Origin: Methanobacteriota archaeon
Lineage (GTDB): Archaea; Halobacteriota; Methanosarcinia; Methanosarcinales; Methanosarcinaceae
DNA: 64,000 nucleotides
Direction: 5' to 3'
NCBI GenBank assembly: GCA_023399215.1
Contig: JAEWQJ010000043.1
Span: forward strand, 62,001-126,000
The position numbers and the translations under genes are program-made. A model generated the notes under the pieces. It did not search any database. It was not told the origin of the DNA and saw nothing but the letters and a program-made list of their open reading frames with translations. This document shows, piece after piece, positions 9,545 through 18,066 of this stretch; within the stretch, counting starts at the first letter, position 1, and every line of letters begins with the position of its first letter.

Positions 9545-10516
9545 ATGAAACTTAATAAATTAAAAATCGGCCAGACCGAAACACCTGGAAACCTTCTTCT
9601 TGCGCCTATGGCAGATGTGACAAATCTGGCTTTCAGGCTGCTCTGCAGGCAGAATGGAGCTGACCTTACATATACTGAGATGATCAGCGCAGATGCCCTG
9701 CTCAACGAAAACCGAAAATCGCTTCTCAAAGGGCTGTCTTCCCCTAAAGATCGACCTTTTGGAGTTCAGCTTGTAGGAAGTTCTCCTGAGAAACTGAGGG
9801 AAGCTGCGCTCTTAATTGAAGATGAGTACAGACCTGAACTAATCGACGTGAATATGGGCTGCCCTGCACAGCGCATTATTGGGACAGGGTGCGGCTCGGC
9901 TCTTCTCAGCTCTAAGAAACTCGTATATGAAATTATCTCTGAGCTGACCGATGTGTTGAAGACCCCTGTGACTGCAAAGATCCGTATTCTGAAAAGAGAT
10001 GAAAGAACCCTTGAGATTGCACGCCTGATCGAAGAGGCTGGGGCTTCTGCCCTGACTGTACATGGCAGGAGGGCAGAGCAAATGTACTCCGGAAGTTCAG
10101 ACCTTACAGCGATAAGAGCCATTAAACAGGAACTTTCCATTCCAGTAATTGCAAATGGTGATATAAGGGATGAGGAGTCTGCGGAAGTTGCCCTTGATTT
10201 TACTGGCTGTGACGGGCTTATGATCGGACGCGCAGCAATGGGAAATCCCTTTATCTTCAGAAGGATAAGGCATTACCTGGAAACCGGGGAAAGGCTGGAA
10301 TTTGACAGGCAAGTTAGGCAATTAGAGGACTTTGAGAATTATATCGCCTTACTTGAAGAGTATGACCTCCACACGTCTACAAATCTAAGAATGCATGCTC
10401 ACTGGTTTACAAAAGGATTGCGCGGCTCGCGGCAGATTAGAGAAAAGATTAATAATCTGAAAGATGGAAAGGCGATAATTGAATTAATAAAGGATTTCCA
10501 TAAGGAAAATTATTAA
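9545..10516 (+). CDS. dus: tRNA-dihydrouridine synthase (Dus family)
   Basis: FMN-dependent TIM-barrel enzyme that reduces specific uridines in tRNA to dihydrouridine. The 323-residue protein begins the barrel with LAPMADVTNLAFRLLC, carries the family motif VNMGCPAQRI, and has the likely catalytic cysteine in GTGCGSALL (Cys116). The conserved TVHGR and ANGDI segments follow (about 180-210), then a helical C-terminal tRNA-binding domain. Length matches the Dus family. The substrate position cannot be told from sequence. No strong ribosome-binding site precedes the ATG. Confidence 0.92.
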   Translation: MKLNKLKIGQTETPGNLLLAPMADVTNLAFRLLCRQNGADLTYTEMISADALLNENRKSLLKGLSSPKDRPFGVQLVGSSPEKLREAALLIEDEYRPELIDVNMGCPAQRIIGTGCGSALLSSKKLVYEIISELTDVLKTPVTAKIRILKRDERTLEIARLIEEAGASALTVHGRRAEQMYSGSSDLTAIRAIKQELSIPVIANGDIRDEESAEVALDFTGCDGLMIGRAAMGNPFIFRRIRHYLETGERLEFDRQVRQLEDFENYIALLEEYDLHTSTNLRMHAHWFTKGLRGSRQIREKINNLKDGKAIIELIKDFHKENY

Positions 10517-11082
10517 AATACTCCACATTTTTTAAAAGATATTTGTTTACGGCTATTATGCAATAAAAACATAGATCGGCGACAGGTTAACCTGAAAATA
10601 ACAAATATAATACATTTAAAAGAATAATTATTAATTAGAAAGATATATAAAGAATATATTGCAATTCACCGAAAAACTAATAATATTCTACACTATTATC
10701 CATGAACTATCAGGCATAAAACAATGTGAATCCAGAATTGAAAATAAATCTTTCAATATTAAACATAATAGTGATGTGAAACAGATCCAGGTTAACAATT
10801 TACCATCCAGGTTTTTGGATCCCTGACATGGACGTACATGTCACACTTATTATATTAGAGTAGTGCCTGAAAAAAAGAGTCAGATGCTAAATACTGATTG
10901 TGTCTGACCAAGTAATAAATTGGATAACATCAGGTTAATTTGTTTATTATTCGATTAATAGCAGTGTGCCAGACAGCTATTAAAACTTGCCAAACAGACT
11001 GCCGAGAACAGCAAAAATACAGAAAAATTTGAAAAATATTCTAAAAATAATAGATAAAATCTCATTAAAAAGGAGAATCCAG
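10517..11082 (+). promoter_or_regulatory. Long leader/regulatory region of the por operon
   Basis: A 566-base gene-free region before porC. It contains a perfect 12-base palindrome CAGGTTAACCTG (10583-10594), further CAGGTTAA copies at 10788 and 10931, and a hairpin-forming inverted repeat TGACATG-gacgta-CATGTCA (10824-10843). A TATA-like GATATATAAAG lies near 10640. Together these suggest a regulated promoter and a long 5' leader, though the transcription start cannot be fixed from sequence. Confidence 0.5.
10824..10843. promoter_or_regulatory. 7-bp inverted repeat upstream of por operon
   Basis: TGACATG and CATGTCA flank a six-base spacer. Such a symmetric site is either a repressor operator or an RNA hairpin in the por leader. 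It is about 240 bases before porC and has no coding context. Confidence 0.5.
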
Positions 11083-11631
11083 ATGAAGGAAATCAGAATA
11101 CACGGTCGAGGAGGCCAGGGTTCTGTTACCGCGGCTGAAATGCTTTCCGTTGCAGCTTTTGAAGACGGAAAGTTCAGCCAGGCCTTCCCCGCTTTTGGGG
11201 TAGAGCGTAGAGGTGCCCCAGTCCAGGCATTCACGCGAATTAACAATAATCCTATCAGGCTCCGAAGTCAGATTTACAACCCAGATTATGTTATTGTCCA
11301 AGACGCAACCTTGCTTGAAACTGTTGACATCGCAAGCGGGGTAAAGGATGACGGAATAATTATTGTTAACACAACCGAAACCCCGGAAAGCCTGAAACTC
11401 AATACAAAAGCTAGGGTCATGACCGTGGACGCTACCAAGGTAGCAATGGACATTATAGGTATTCCTATTGTAAATACAGTTCTCCTTGGAGCTTTTGCGG
11501 GTGCAACCGGAGAAATCAATGTTGAATCAATTCAGCATGCAATAAAGGCTCGTTTTTCAGGAAAGGTAGGAGAAAAGAATGCAAATGCAATTCAGAAGGC
11601 CTACAATCTTATCAGGGGGGAAGACGCGTGA
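11083..11631 (+). CDS. porC: Pyruvate:ferredoxin oxidoreductase, gamma subunit
   Basis: Gamma subunit of the four-subunit enzyme that interconverts pyruvate + CoA and acetyl-CoA + CO2 using ferredoxin. In methanogens it mainly makes pyruvate from acetyl-CoA. The protein (182 residues) opens with MKEIRIHGRGGQGSVTAAEM, the signature of 2-oxoacid:acceptor oxidoreductase gamma domains. The ATG at 11083 has AGGAG eight bases upstream; the frame is open for 32 more codons but they look non-coding. It is the first gene of porCDAB and overlaps porD by four bases (GTGA). Confidence 0.95.
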   Translation: MKEIRIHGRGGQGSVTAAEMLSVAAFEDGKFSQAFPAFGVERRGAPVQAFTRINNNPIRLRSQIYNPDYVIVQDATLLETVDIASGVKDDGIIIVNTTETPESLKLNTKARVMTVDATKVAMDIIGIPIVNTVLLGAFAGATGEINVESIQHAIKARFSGKVGEKNANAIQKAYNLIRGEDA

Positions 11632-11912
11632 GTAATGGAGAGGAAGAATGTTTAAATATTTCACGCTGCAGAGTCTGTAAACCTGGCTCTACCCTTGTAA
11701 ACAAAACCGGAGGCTGGAGAAACTTCCGTCCTGTTTATATTTACGAAAAATGTACCAAGTGCGGAATCTGCCATACTGTCTGCCCTGATATGTCGGTCAA
11801 ACCCAGAGAAGACGGCTTTTTTGAATATGATTATGATTACTGCAAAGGCTGCGGCATCTGTGCAAATGAGTGTCCTGCAGATGCAATTGAAATGATTCTG
11901 GAGGAGAAATAA
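11628..11912 (+). CDS. porD: Pyruvate:ferredoxin oxidoreductase, delta subunit (2x[4Fe-4S])
   Basis: Small ferredoxin-like subunit (94 residues) that carries electrons from the catalytic subunits to ferredoxin. Two complete 4Fe-4S motifs are visible, CTKCGICHTVCP and CKGCGICANECP, about 30 residues apart, after a leader domain containing RVCKPGS. It starts with GTG inside the porC stop region, and its TAA shares one base with the porA ATG, so translation is likely coupled through the operon. Confidence 0.95.
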   Translation: MSNGEEECLNISRCRVCKPGSTLVNKTGGWRNFRPVYIYEKCTKCGICHTVCPDMSVKPREDGFFEYDYDYCKGCGICANECPADAIEMILEEK

Positions 11913-13120
11913 TGATTGACCCGGCTTACAAAAAGAAAATGGTAGTTGTGGAAGGTTCCTATGCTGTGGCCCATTCCACAAAAGTCTGCCGTCCAAATGT
12001 AATTTCAGCCTATCCAATTACTCCTCAGACTCATATTGTCGAACACCTATCTCAGTTTATAGCAGATGGGGAAATCCCTAACTGTGAGTATATTAATGTA
12101 GAAGCCGAGTTCTCGGCAATTTCTGCCCTTATAGGAGCATCAGCCGTAGGCGCAAGGACTTATTCAGCCACAACTTCTCAGGGACTTCTGCTCATGCATG
12201 AAGCACTTTTTAACACTGCGGGTATGAGGCTTCCTGTTATAATGACAGTGGCAAATAGAGCAATTAGCGCTCCAATCAACATATGGAACGATCATCAAGA
12301 TGCTATTGCGCAGAGAGATACAGGCTGGATGCAGCTCTATGTAGAGGATGTTCAGGAAGCATGTGATACCCTGCCTCAGATCTACAAGATCGCAGAAGAC
12401 AATGATATCATGGTTCCGGGTATGGTCTGCATGGACGGCTTTATCCTGTCTCATGTCTATGAACCTGTCGTCCTGCTTGAACAGGACCTAACTGATGAGT
12501 TCCTTCCGTCCTTCCAGCCCAAAGATATTCTTGATCCTGAAGACCCCAAGACTTTCGGAGCCTTTGCATCTCCGGACACATATGAAGAGTTCAGATATCT
12601 CCACGAGCAGGCAATGCAGAAAGCCCTTCCAAAGATCGAAGCTGTTGCAAAGGAATTTGAGGAAGTATATGGTAGATACCACGGAGGACTTATTGACGGT
12701 TATATGCTTGATGATGCTGAAATAATTATCATGGCTATGGGCTCTATTCTCGGCACTGTCAAGGATGTTGTTGATAAGTATAGAGCAAAAGGAGAAAAGA
12801 TTGGCGTCTTAAAGGTCAGGTCCTTCAGGCCTTTCCCGAAGGAACAGATCTGCAAGGCTGTTAAGAATGCCCACGCAGTTGTCGTACTTGATAAGAATAT
12901 TTCTATAGGGACGAACGAAGGAGCACTCTTTACAGAAACAAAATCCTGCCTCTACAACAGTAAAGTCCGTGTACCTGTGATTGGCTATACTGTAGGGCAC
13001 GGAGGCCGTGACATTCCTGTGGAAAGTATTGCAAAGGTTATAGAAGAAACCAAGAAAGTTGCAAAGTCCGGAATCACGGTTGAAAGCCAATTCCTGGACC
13101 TTAAGGAGGAATTGCTATGA
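11912..13120 (+). CDS. porA: Pyruvate:ferredoxin oxidoreductase, alpha subunit
   Basis: The 402-residue alpha subunit contains the pyrimidine-binding half of the thiamine diphosphate site (about 10-230, with AYPITPQTHIVEHL and the conserved EAEFSAISALIGA region) and the C-terminal transketolase-like domain (about 255-370, with LKVRSFRPFP). It starts with ATG overlapping the porD stop and ends with an ATGA overlap with porB. Both overlaps indicate one tightly coupled transcript. Confidence 0.96.
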   Translation: MIDPAYKKKMVVVEGSYAVAHSTKVCRPNVISAYPITPQTHIVEHLSQFIADGEIPNCEYINVEAEFSAISALIGASAVGARTYSATTSQGLLLMHEALFNTAGMRLPVIMTVANRAISAPINIWNDHQDAIAQRDTGWMQLYVEDVQEACDTLPQIYKIAEDNDIMVPGMVCMDGFILSHVYEPVVLLEQDLTDEFLPSFQPKDILDPEDPKTFGAFASPDTYEEFRYLHEQAMQKALPKIEAVAKEFEEVYGRYHGGLIDGYMLDDAEIIIMAMGSILGTVKDVVDKYRAKGEKIGVLKVRSFRPFPKEQICKAVKNAHAVVVLDKNISIGTNEGALFTETKSCLYNSKVRVPVIGYTVGHGGRDIPVESIAKVIEETKKVAKSGITVESQFLDLKEELL

Positions 13121-14007
13121 GTAAAACTGCACCAAAAACGTATATCACATCCGGACACAGCGGCTGTGCAGGTTGCTGTGATGCCTTTGCTGCAAAATTC
13201 ACACTTATGGGCGCAGGCCCAAATACAATTGTAATTAACCCGACGGGCTGCCTCGAAGTTATGTCCACACCTTTCCCGTATTCCTCCTGGCAAGTTCCGT
13301 GGATACACTCCCTCTTTGAAAACGCAGGTGCAGTGGCTTCAGGTGTAGAAGCTGCCTTGAAGGCCCTTGGAAAAAAGGATGACATTAAGGTTGTATCAAT
13401 CGGGGGAGACGGGTCTACTATGGATATAGGTCTCGGTGCCCTTTCGGGCGCATTCGAGAGAGGACACGACTTCACCTATGTGTGCATGGACAACGAAGCG
13501 TACATGAACACTGGAGTTCAGCGCAGCAGTGGAACACCTTTTGATGCAAGTACCACAACCACTCCAGCCGGAAAAGTTTCCTTTGGAAACCCGCGTCCTA
13601 AGAAGAACATGCCTGCTATCATGGCAGCTCATGGCTCTCCTTATGTTGCCACGACCTCCATAGGTTTCCCAAGAGACATGATACGAAAGGTCAAGAAAGC
13701 AACTGAAATCGTGGGACCTACCTACATCCATGCCCAGGCTCCTTGTCCAACAGGCTGGGGTTTTGATACATCCAAGACACTGGAAATCGCCAAACTTGCA
13801 GTCGAAACCTGCCTCTGGCCCATGTATGAAATGGAAAATGGGGAAATTACTCAGGTCAGGAAAGTTAAGAATCCCAGACCAGTCGAGGAATACCTGAAAA
13901 CCCAGAAAAGGTTCAAACATCTCTTCACCAAGAAGGGCGGTGAGGAAGAAATAAAGAAAATCCAGGCTATTGCAGACTGGAACATAGAGCACTTCGGACT
14001 TCAGTAA
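13117..14007 (+). CDS. porB: Pyruvate:ferredoxin oxidoreductase, beta subunit
   Basis: The 296-residue beta subunit binds the diphosphate part of thiamine diphosphate and a proximal 4Fe-4S cluster. Cluster cysteines are seen in GHSGCAGCCDAF and in TGCLEV, with a later one in APCPTGW. The TPP-binding motif GGDGSTMDIGLGAL is followed by a conserved DNEAYMNTGVQRS. It is the last gene of porCDAB. The stop codon sits inside a hairpin followed by a T-rich tract, a plausible terminator. Confidence 0.96.
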   Translation: MSKTAPKTYITSGHSGCAGCCDAFAAKFTLMGAGPNTIVINPTGCLEVMSTPFPYSSWQVPWIHSLFENAGAVASGVEAALKALGKKDDIKVVSIGGDGSTMDIGLGALSGAFERGHDFTYVCMDNEAYMNTGVQRSSGTPFDASTTTTPAGKVSFGNPRPKKNMPAIMAAHGSPYVATTSIGFPRDMIRKVKKATEIVGPTYIHAQAPCPTGWGFDTSKTLEIAKLAVETCLWPMYEMENGEITQVRKVKNPRPVEEYLKTQKRFKHLFTKKGGEEEIKKIQAIADWNIEHFGLQ

Positions 14008-14030
14008 AAACTGAAGTTCTACTTTTTAAT
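13998..14030 (+). terminator. Hairpin terminator of porCDAB
   Basis: ACTTCAGT and ACTGAAGT form a perfect 8-bp stem with an AAAA loop. It overlaps the porB TAA and is followed by TCTACTTTTTAATTTTAG and further T-runs. Confidence 0.6.
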
Positions 14031-14226
14031 TTTAGTTTTTAATTTTACTTTTTCTCTTTTGATCCATTTTTTGCTTTTTTGATATTGTGAATATTTGATA
14101 TACTGACTTTTGTCCACTTACTAAAAAATAAGAATATATAGATATATTTAAAATTCTTAGGTTTTAAATGACAAATAAGATCAAGAATAATATTAAAAAC
14201 AGTTTTTTCTGAGAAGGTTTCTAAAA

Positions 14227-15683
14227 ATGACTAATTCGAGTTTTCTGATACAAAATGTAACTGACTCTGGTTCTCAATTAGTCTCAATTTATTCAAATAT
14301 ATCTGTTGAAGCAAAACTTGGAATCTTGGTTCCTTTACTCTTAGCAATGATAAGTGCCTCACACACACTTTATAAAAACTATCGGGAAAGACAGAAAAAG
14401 CTAAGGAGTCTATTTAACCTCACATGGAAAAATTCAACTTCAATAGGGAAAGAAGAAGTTCTGGGAAACAGACCTTTTAACGAATATTATTTTTTAAGAC
14501 TTGAAGACGAAAAGGTTTGGAATTGCCTGGATAATGAAAAAAGTGTACTGATAGTAGGTCCACCTCTTGCTGGAAAAACCAGAATGATTTACGAATCTTT
14601 GATAAAATCAAAAAAGCATGATCTTATAATTCCAAGATCCACCGATATAGAGATAGAATCCTTTATTTTGCCCAAGCAAATGAAATTCTGGAAACCCAAA
14701 TTGATGTTTATCGATGACTTACATCGTTTCGTAGAACAGCAAAATTTTGAATATTTGTTTGAGTCTGTCGGAAAAACAAAATTAACCTTATAGCAACATG
14801 CCGTTCCGAAGTAGAATACAACAAAACAAAGAAAAGGATGCTGGACAAAAATCTAGATTTAGAATCCGGGATTTTCGATCAAATTATTGAAGTAAACGAA
14901 ATTTCGGAACAGCAGGGAAAAGAAATAGCAGAAAATGTTGATCGACATTGGAATGAAATCAGATTCAATAAGACTGTAGGCTCAATTTTCATGCCTTTAG
15001 CTGAAATGGATAGAAGATTTAAAGAGTGTACTTCTGAAGAAAAATTTGTTTTAAAAACTGTCAAAAAGCTTTACATCTGCGGTGTTTATAACGAAGACCA
15101 AATTTTTCAACTTGATAAAATACAGAAAGTTTCTGAGAACGAAGGTATAAAGAAAGAAAAATATCAGTGGGAAGAACTTATCGAAAAATTATGTGAAAAA
15201 GAGTTTACGAAAATAAAAGAAAAAGATATAGATCGAATCTGGGCAGAAGAAGCCTATCTTGAAGATATTGTGGAATTAAATCACTCTGAACTTTCTGTTT
15301 TTGAAGAATTGCTATCGATTTTTGCAGAAACTCCAGACGAATTATTCAAAATAGGAAACCGAGCATATGAAATTGGCTCTGTAAAACTACAGAAAGCAAG
15401 CTACATGAAAGTCGCGATCAAAGCATATCGAGAAGCTCTGAAAATCAGAACTGTGAAACAGTTCCCAATACAATATGCTATGACCCAGAACAATATCGGA
15501 AATGCATACAGTACACTGGCAGAAGTAGAAGAAAAGGCACTAAGCTGCAAGAAGGCAATAGAAGCATATCAAGAAGCTCTGAAAATATTCACAGAAAATT
15601 CATATCCAGAATATAACAAAATAGTTGCAGGCAACATTAAGGAACTAACTAATTTCTGCAAAATGAATGAAATCAAATTATGA
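14227..15683 (+). pseudogene. Membrane-anchored P-loop (STAND-like) NTPase with TPR tail, interrupted by a frameshift
   Basis: Two adjoining frames make one protein of about 485 residues. Part 1 (14227 to about 14781) has a transmembrane helix (about 28-50), a Walker A VGPPLAGKTR and a Walker B LMFIDDLHRF. After KTK the frame stops at 14791-14793, while the -1 frame reads straight on as INLIATCRSEVEYNKTKKRM, a sensor-like segment, into part 2. Part 2 ends in tetratricopeptide repeats (AYREALKIRT, AYQEALKIFT) of the type common in Methanosarcina. One missing A in the run near 14778-14781 explains the break. GAGAAGG lies before the start. Alternatives are a sequencing error or -1 slippage at AAAA. 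Function is unknown; membrane NTPase-TPR proteins are often signalling or defence proteins, but that is inference. Confidence 0.7.
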
Positions 15684-15739
15684 AACTTTGTTGGATAACG
15701 AAAATAAAAAAAGACTCAGATACTGAATAATATAGGCAT

Positions 15740-15970
15740 CTGTTTTTCAAATGCCGTTTTTCAAATGCCGTTTTTCAAAGACACCGTTTTTTAAGATACC
15801 GTTTTTTAAGATACCGTTTTTCAAAGATACCGTTTTTCAAAGATACCGTTTTTCAAAGATACCGTTTTTCAAAGATACCGTTTTTCAAAGATACCGTTTT
15901 TTAAGATACCGTTTTTCAAAGATACCGTTTTTTAAGATACCGTTTTTCAAAGACACCGTTTTTTACAGAT
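15740..15970. repeat. 15/16-bp tandem array (ATACCGTTTTTCAAAG)
   Basis: About 14 uninterrupted units of ATACCGTTTTTCAAAG alternate with the shorter ATACCGTTTTTTAAG. Edge units are changed to ATGCCG or ACACCG. There are no spacers, so this is not a CRISPR array. Although one frame is open through it (RYRFSKIPFF-type repeats), its composition argues against a real protein. It directly follows the broken NTPase-TPR gene. Confidence 0.9.
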
Positions 15971-16261
15971 GCCTGGCAATTCAGATATCTTTTAGTTATA
16001 TAAAACTACGGATGTACTGAAAATGAAATATAAAATTCTGGAAGTACCGTAAAATATAAAGAAAGTTGAGATATAATAGGATAAATTTCCTTTCTGCATT
16101 CAGTAAAAATAGAGTATGGAAAGCCGTATCTAATTCATAAAATTAGTAGAATTAGTAGAGTTAATAGAATTATTAGGATCTTAAAATATAAAAGAGTGGA
16201 AGCCTGACGTTGAACCCTGATAAAAAGAAGAATTAGATAGAAAAAAGTAAGTTGCCGGTGA
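15971..16261. other. Intergenic region after the tandem array
   Basis: AT-rich stretch between the array and the 3' end of the convergent hypothetical gene. It includes a short run of AATTAGTAGA/GTTAATAGAATTA repeats near 16140-16175. No gene is seen. Confidence 0.5.
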
Positions 16262-16717
16262 TTATAGATCAACTAACGGTAACTGTCTTCTCAGATCAGG
16301 CAAATAACCTTCTCTGTGCAAGGCTATTTTATAGTCGCTTATTGCTCTGCATAATTTGTGGGTATATTTTATGCAGTCGGTACCAACATTTCCCTTAAAC
16401 AGCAATTTTTCTGTTTTTTCTATAAATTCGGGATAAGTAAAAATCAGCTCTTCTTTGGTGTGCAGGAACAGAGCTGCAAAGTCCCTGTGAATGCCCATGC
16501 TTCTTTTAAGCAATTCAACATTAAGATGTTCCTCAGACAGATAGGGGTTGAACTTCACAAAAGTGTGAAAGTCTGCGATGTTCTGATTTAAGGAGTTCAA
16601 GATTGAGTATAGAACATTGTCGGTCTCCGGAAGGGGGATATCCGGAAGATCGAGGCAGTCTCCATCAAAAGTCTCATTTTCTTTTATATTTTGATCTCGG
16701 GTTGTATCACGATCCAT
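16262..16717 (-). CDS. Hypothetical protein
   Basis: A 151-residue soluble protein, acidic at the N terminus (DGDCLDLPDIPLPETD) and predicted mostly helical afterwards. I recognise no family and no catalytic motif; it has no signal peptide or membrane segment. The ATG at 16717 (MDRDTTRDQ) is preceded by AGGGTGAT at a suitable distance, which supports it over an in-frame ATG 24 codons upstream. Codon use and the ribosome-binding site make it a probable real gene, possibly lineage-specific. Neighbours give no functional hint. Confidence 0.6.
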   Translation of the reverse strand: MDRDTTRDQNIKENETFDGDCLDLPDIPLPETDNVLYSILNSLNQNIADFHTFVKFNPYLSEEHLNVELLKRSMGIHRDFAALFLHTKEELIFTYPEFIEKTEKLLFKGNVGTDCIKYTHKLCRAISDYKIALHREGYLPDLRRQLPLVDL

Positions 16718-17187
16718 TTTATCACCCTGATTGCAAAAATTTATTTTAGTGAATAGTCTGGTGGCTTCCGTTTCATATAACGGGTTCAATCATTTGCTTG
16801 GACTAACTTCCAGATACACTTACTGGATTATCTTAAAGGTGGCTCCAAATAAATCCATTGTGTTAATCACCGGCGTTTTCGTCGCTTCCCCACTCGAAGC
16901 GGTTGTACGCACATGGGTTAGATGCTTCAGATTCCGTTTTTCTCTCCATGAATCCAGCCTGAAAGGTTTAGTACTGGATCCTGTAAAATATAATCAATTA
17001 AACGTTTAGGCTCTAGCATCTCACCATATATAAAATTATGTCTTAATAAAACTGGACAAATATAATTAGGATAGAATTTATAATTGATACTGTAAAAGTC
17101 CTGAATAGCTATTTAAAATATCCTGAACCAGTCTTGAATAAGCTGTAAACACCCATTTAAAGCCTTTAAAATGGAGTTCAGGGATAT
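16718..17187. other. Intergenic region with a GC-rich hairpin island
   Basis: Bases 16850-16980 are markedly less AT-rich than their surroundings and contain a perfect 6-bp stem with a 7-base loop (CGCTTC-cccactc-GAAGCG, 16883-16901). It does not fold into a tRNA that I can recognise. The plus-strand frame crossing it lacks gene-like features. A small RNA or a decayed gene are both possible. The rest is AT-rich. Confidence 0.4.
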
Positions 17188-18018
17188 TTAAGCCCCGGAA
17201 CTTCTTCTATTCTCAAGCATTTCCATTCCGAAAGCCGCAACCCCATATACAAGGCTCAGTACTAGAATAATCGTCGCACCGGATGGGACATCCAGAGCAT
17301 ATGAAAGACCTATTCCTGTAACGCTGATTACAGTTCCAAAGGCCATGGAAATCAGCATCATATGCTTCAGGTTATGGGTGAATTTACGGCTCAGAGAAGC
17401 AGGAATGGTAAGAAGAGCAATTACAAGAATAATACCCACGACCTTAATAAGCACCACAATTGTTAGAGCAATTATGCAGAGCAGGAAAAGGTAAAGCTTC
17501 TTGGTAGGAAGGCCCTGCACAGTTGTGAATTCTTCGTCAAAACAGAGGGCAAGGAATTCCTTATAAAGTAAGTAAACTGCACCTACTATTACTATATCAA
17601 GAGCTAGCATAAAGTAAAGGTCGGAGCGAGGTACTGTTAGAATATTTCCAAAGAGATAAGTCATAAGATCAGGGGCATATCCAGGGGTTAAATAGACAAA
17701 AATTATTCCGAGTGCCATTCCAAGAGACCAGAGTATGCCTATAGCACTGTCTTCAGGGATTTTAGATCTCTTGCTCACTGTTCCCATGACAAGAGCCGAA
17801 AGCAAGCTGAAGGGAAGAACTCCAAACATGGGGTTGATTCCGAGATAATAGCCCAGCCCAACGCCTCCAAAGGAAGCATGAGCTATCCCCCCACTTATGA
17901 AGACTATTTTTTTGACGACAACATAGACTCCTATAATCCCGCAGGCTATACTTGCAAGAACTGCGGCTGCAAGAGCGTTCTGGATAAAGGTGTATTGCAG
18001 AAAATTAAACATTCTCAT
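17188..18018 (-). CDS. Metal ABC transporter, permease (ZnuB/MntB family)
   Basis: Membrane component of a cluster 9-type ABC importer for Zn2+ or Mn2+. The 276-residue protein is almost wholly hydrophobic, with seven or eight predicted membrane helices, and has the ABC-3 family signature regions GGIAHASFGGVGLGYYLG (about 37-54) and the conserved KVVGIILVIALLTIPAS. It is the last gene of a minus-strand cluster of regulator, binding protein, ATPase and permease, 48 bases after the ATPase gene. Confidence 0.92.
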   Translation of the reverse strand: MRMFNFLQYTFIQNALAAAVLASIACGIIGVYVVVKKIVFISGGIAHASFGGVGLGYYLGINPMFGVLPFSLLSALVMGTVSKRSKIPEDSAIGILWSLGMALGIIFVYLTPGYAPDLMTYLFGNILTVPRSDLYFMLALDIVIVGAVYLLYKEFLALCFDEEFTTVQGLPTKKLYLFLLCIIALTIVVLIKVVGIILVIALLTIPASLSRKFTHNLKHMMLISMAFGTVISVTGIGLSYALDVPSGATIILVLSLVYGVAAFGMEMLENRRSSGA

Positions 18019-18066
18019 TTCTCCATCTGTTTTTCGAGTCAGTCCTTTTCGAACAGGTCCTGATCT

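Noticed and set aside
14770..14795. Programmed -1 frameshifting in the NTPase-TPR gene
   Set aside because: There is no classical slippery heptamer (AAAATTA only allows one-codon slippage) and no clear downstream structure, so a decayed or mis-sequenced base is simpler.
15740..15970. Possible CRISPR array
   Set aside because: The repeats are directly adjacent, with no unique spacers, and no cas gene is in the window.
15751..16020. Open plus-strand frame of 89 codons with IPFFKDTVFQRYRFSK repeats
   Set aside because: It is only the translation of the 15/16-bp tandem DNA array; no ribosome-binding site and no sensible composition.
16731..17009. Plus-strand frame of 92 codons over the GC-rich island
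   Set aside because: It overlaps the start of the opposite-strand gene and has no ribosome-binding site or recognisable family; a small RNA is at least as likely.
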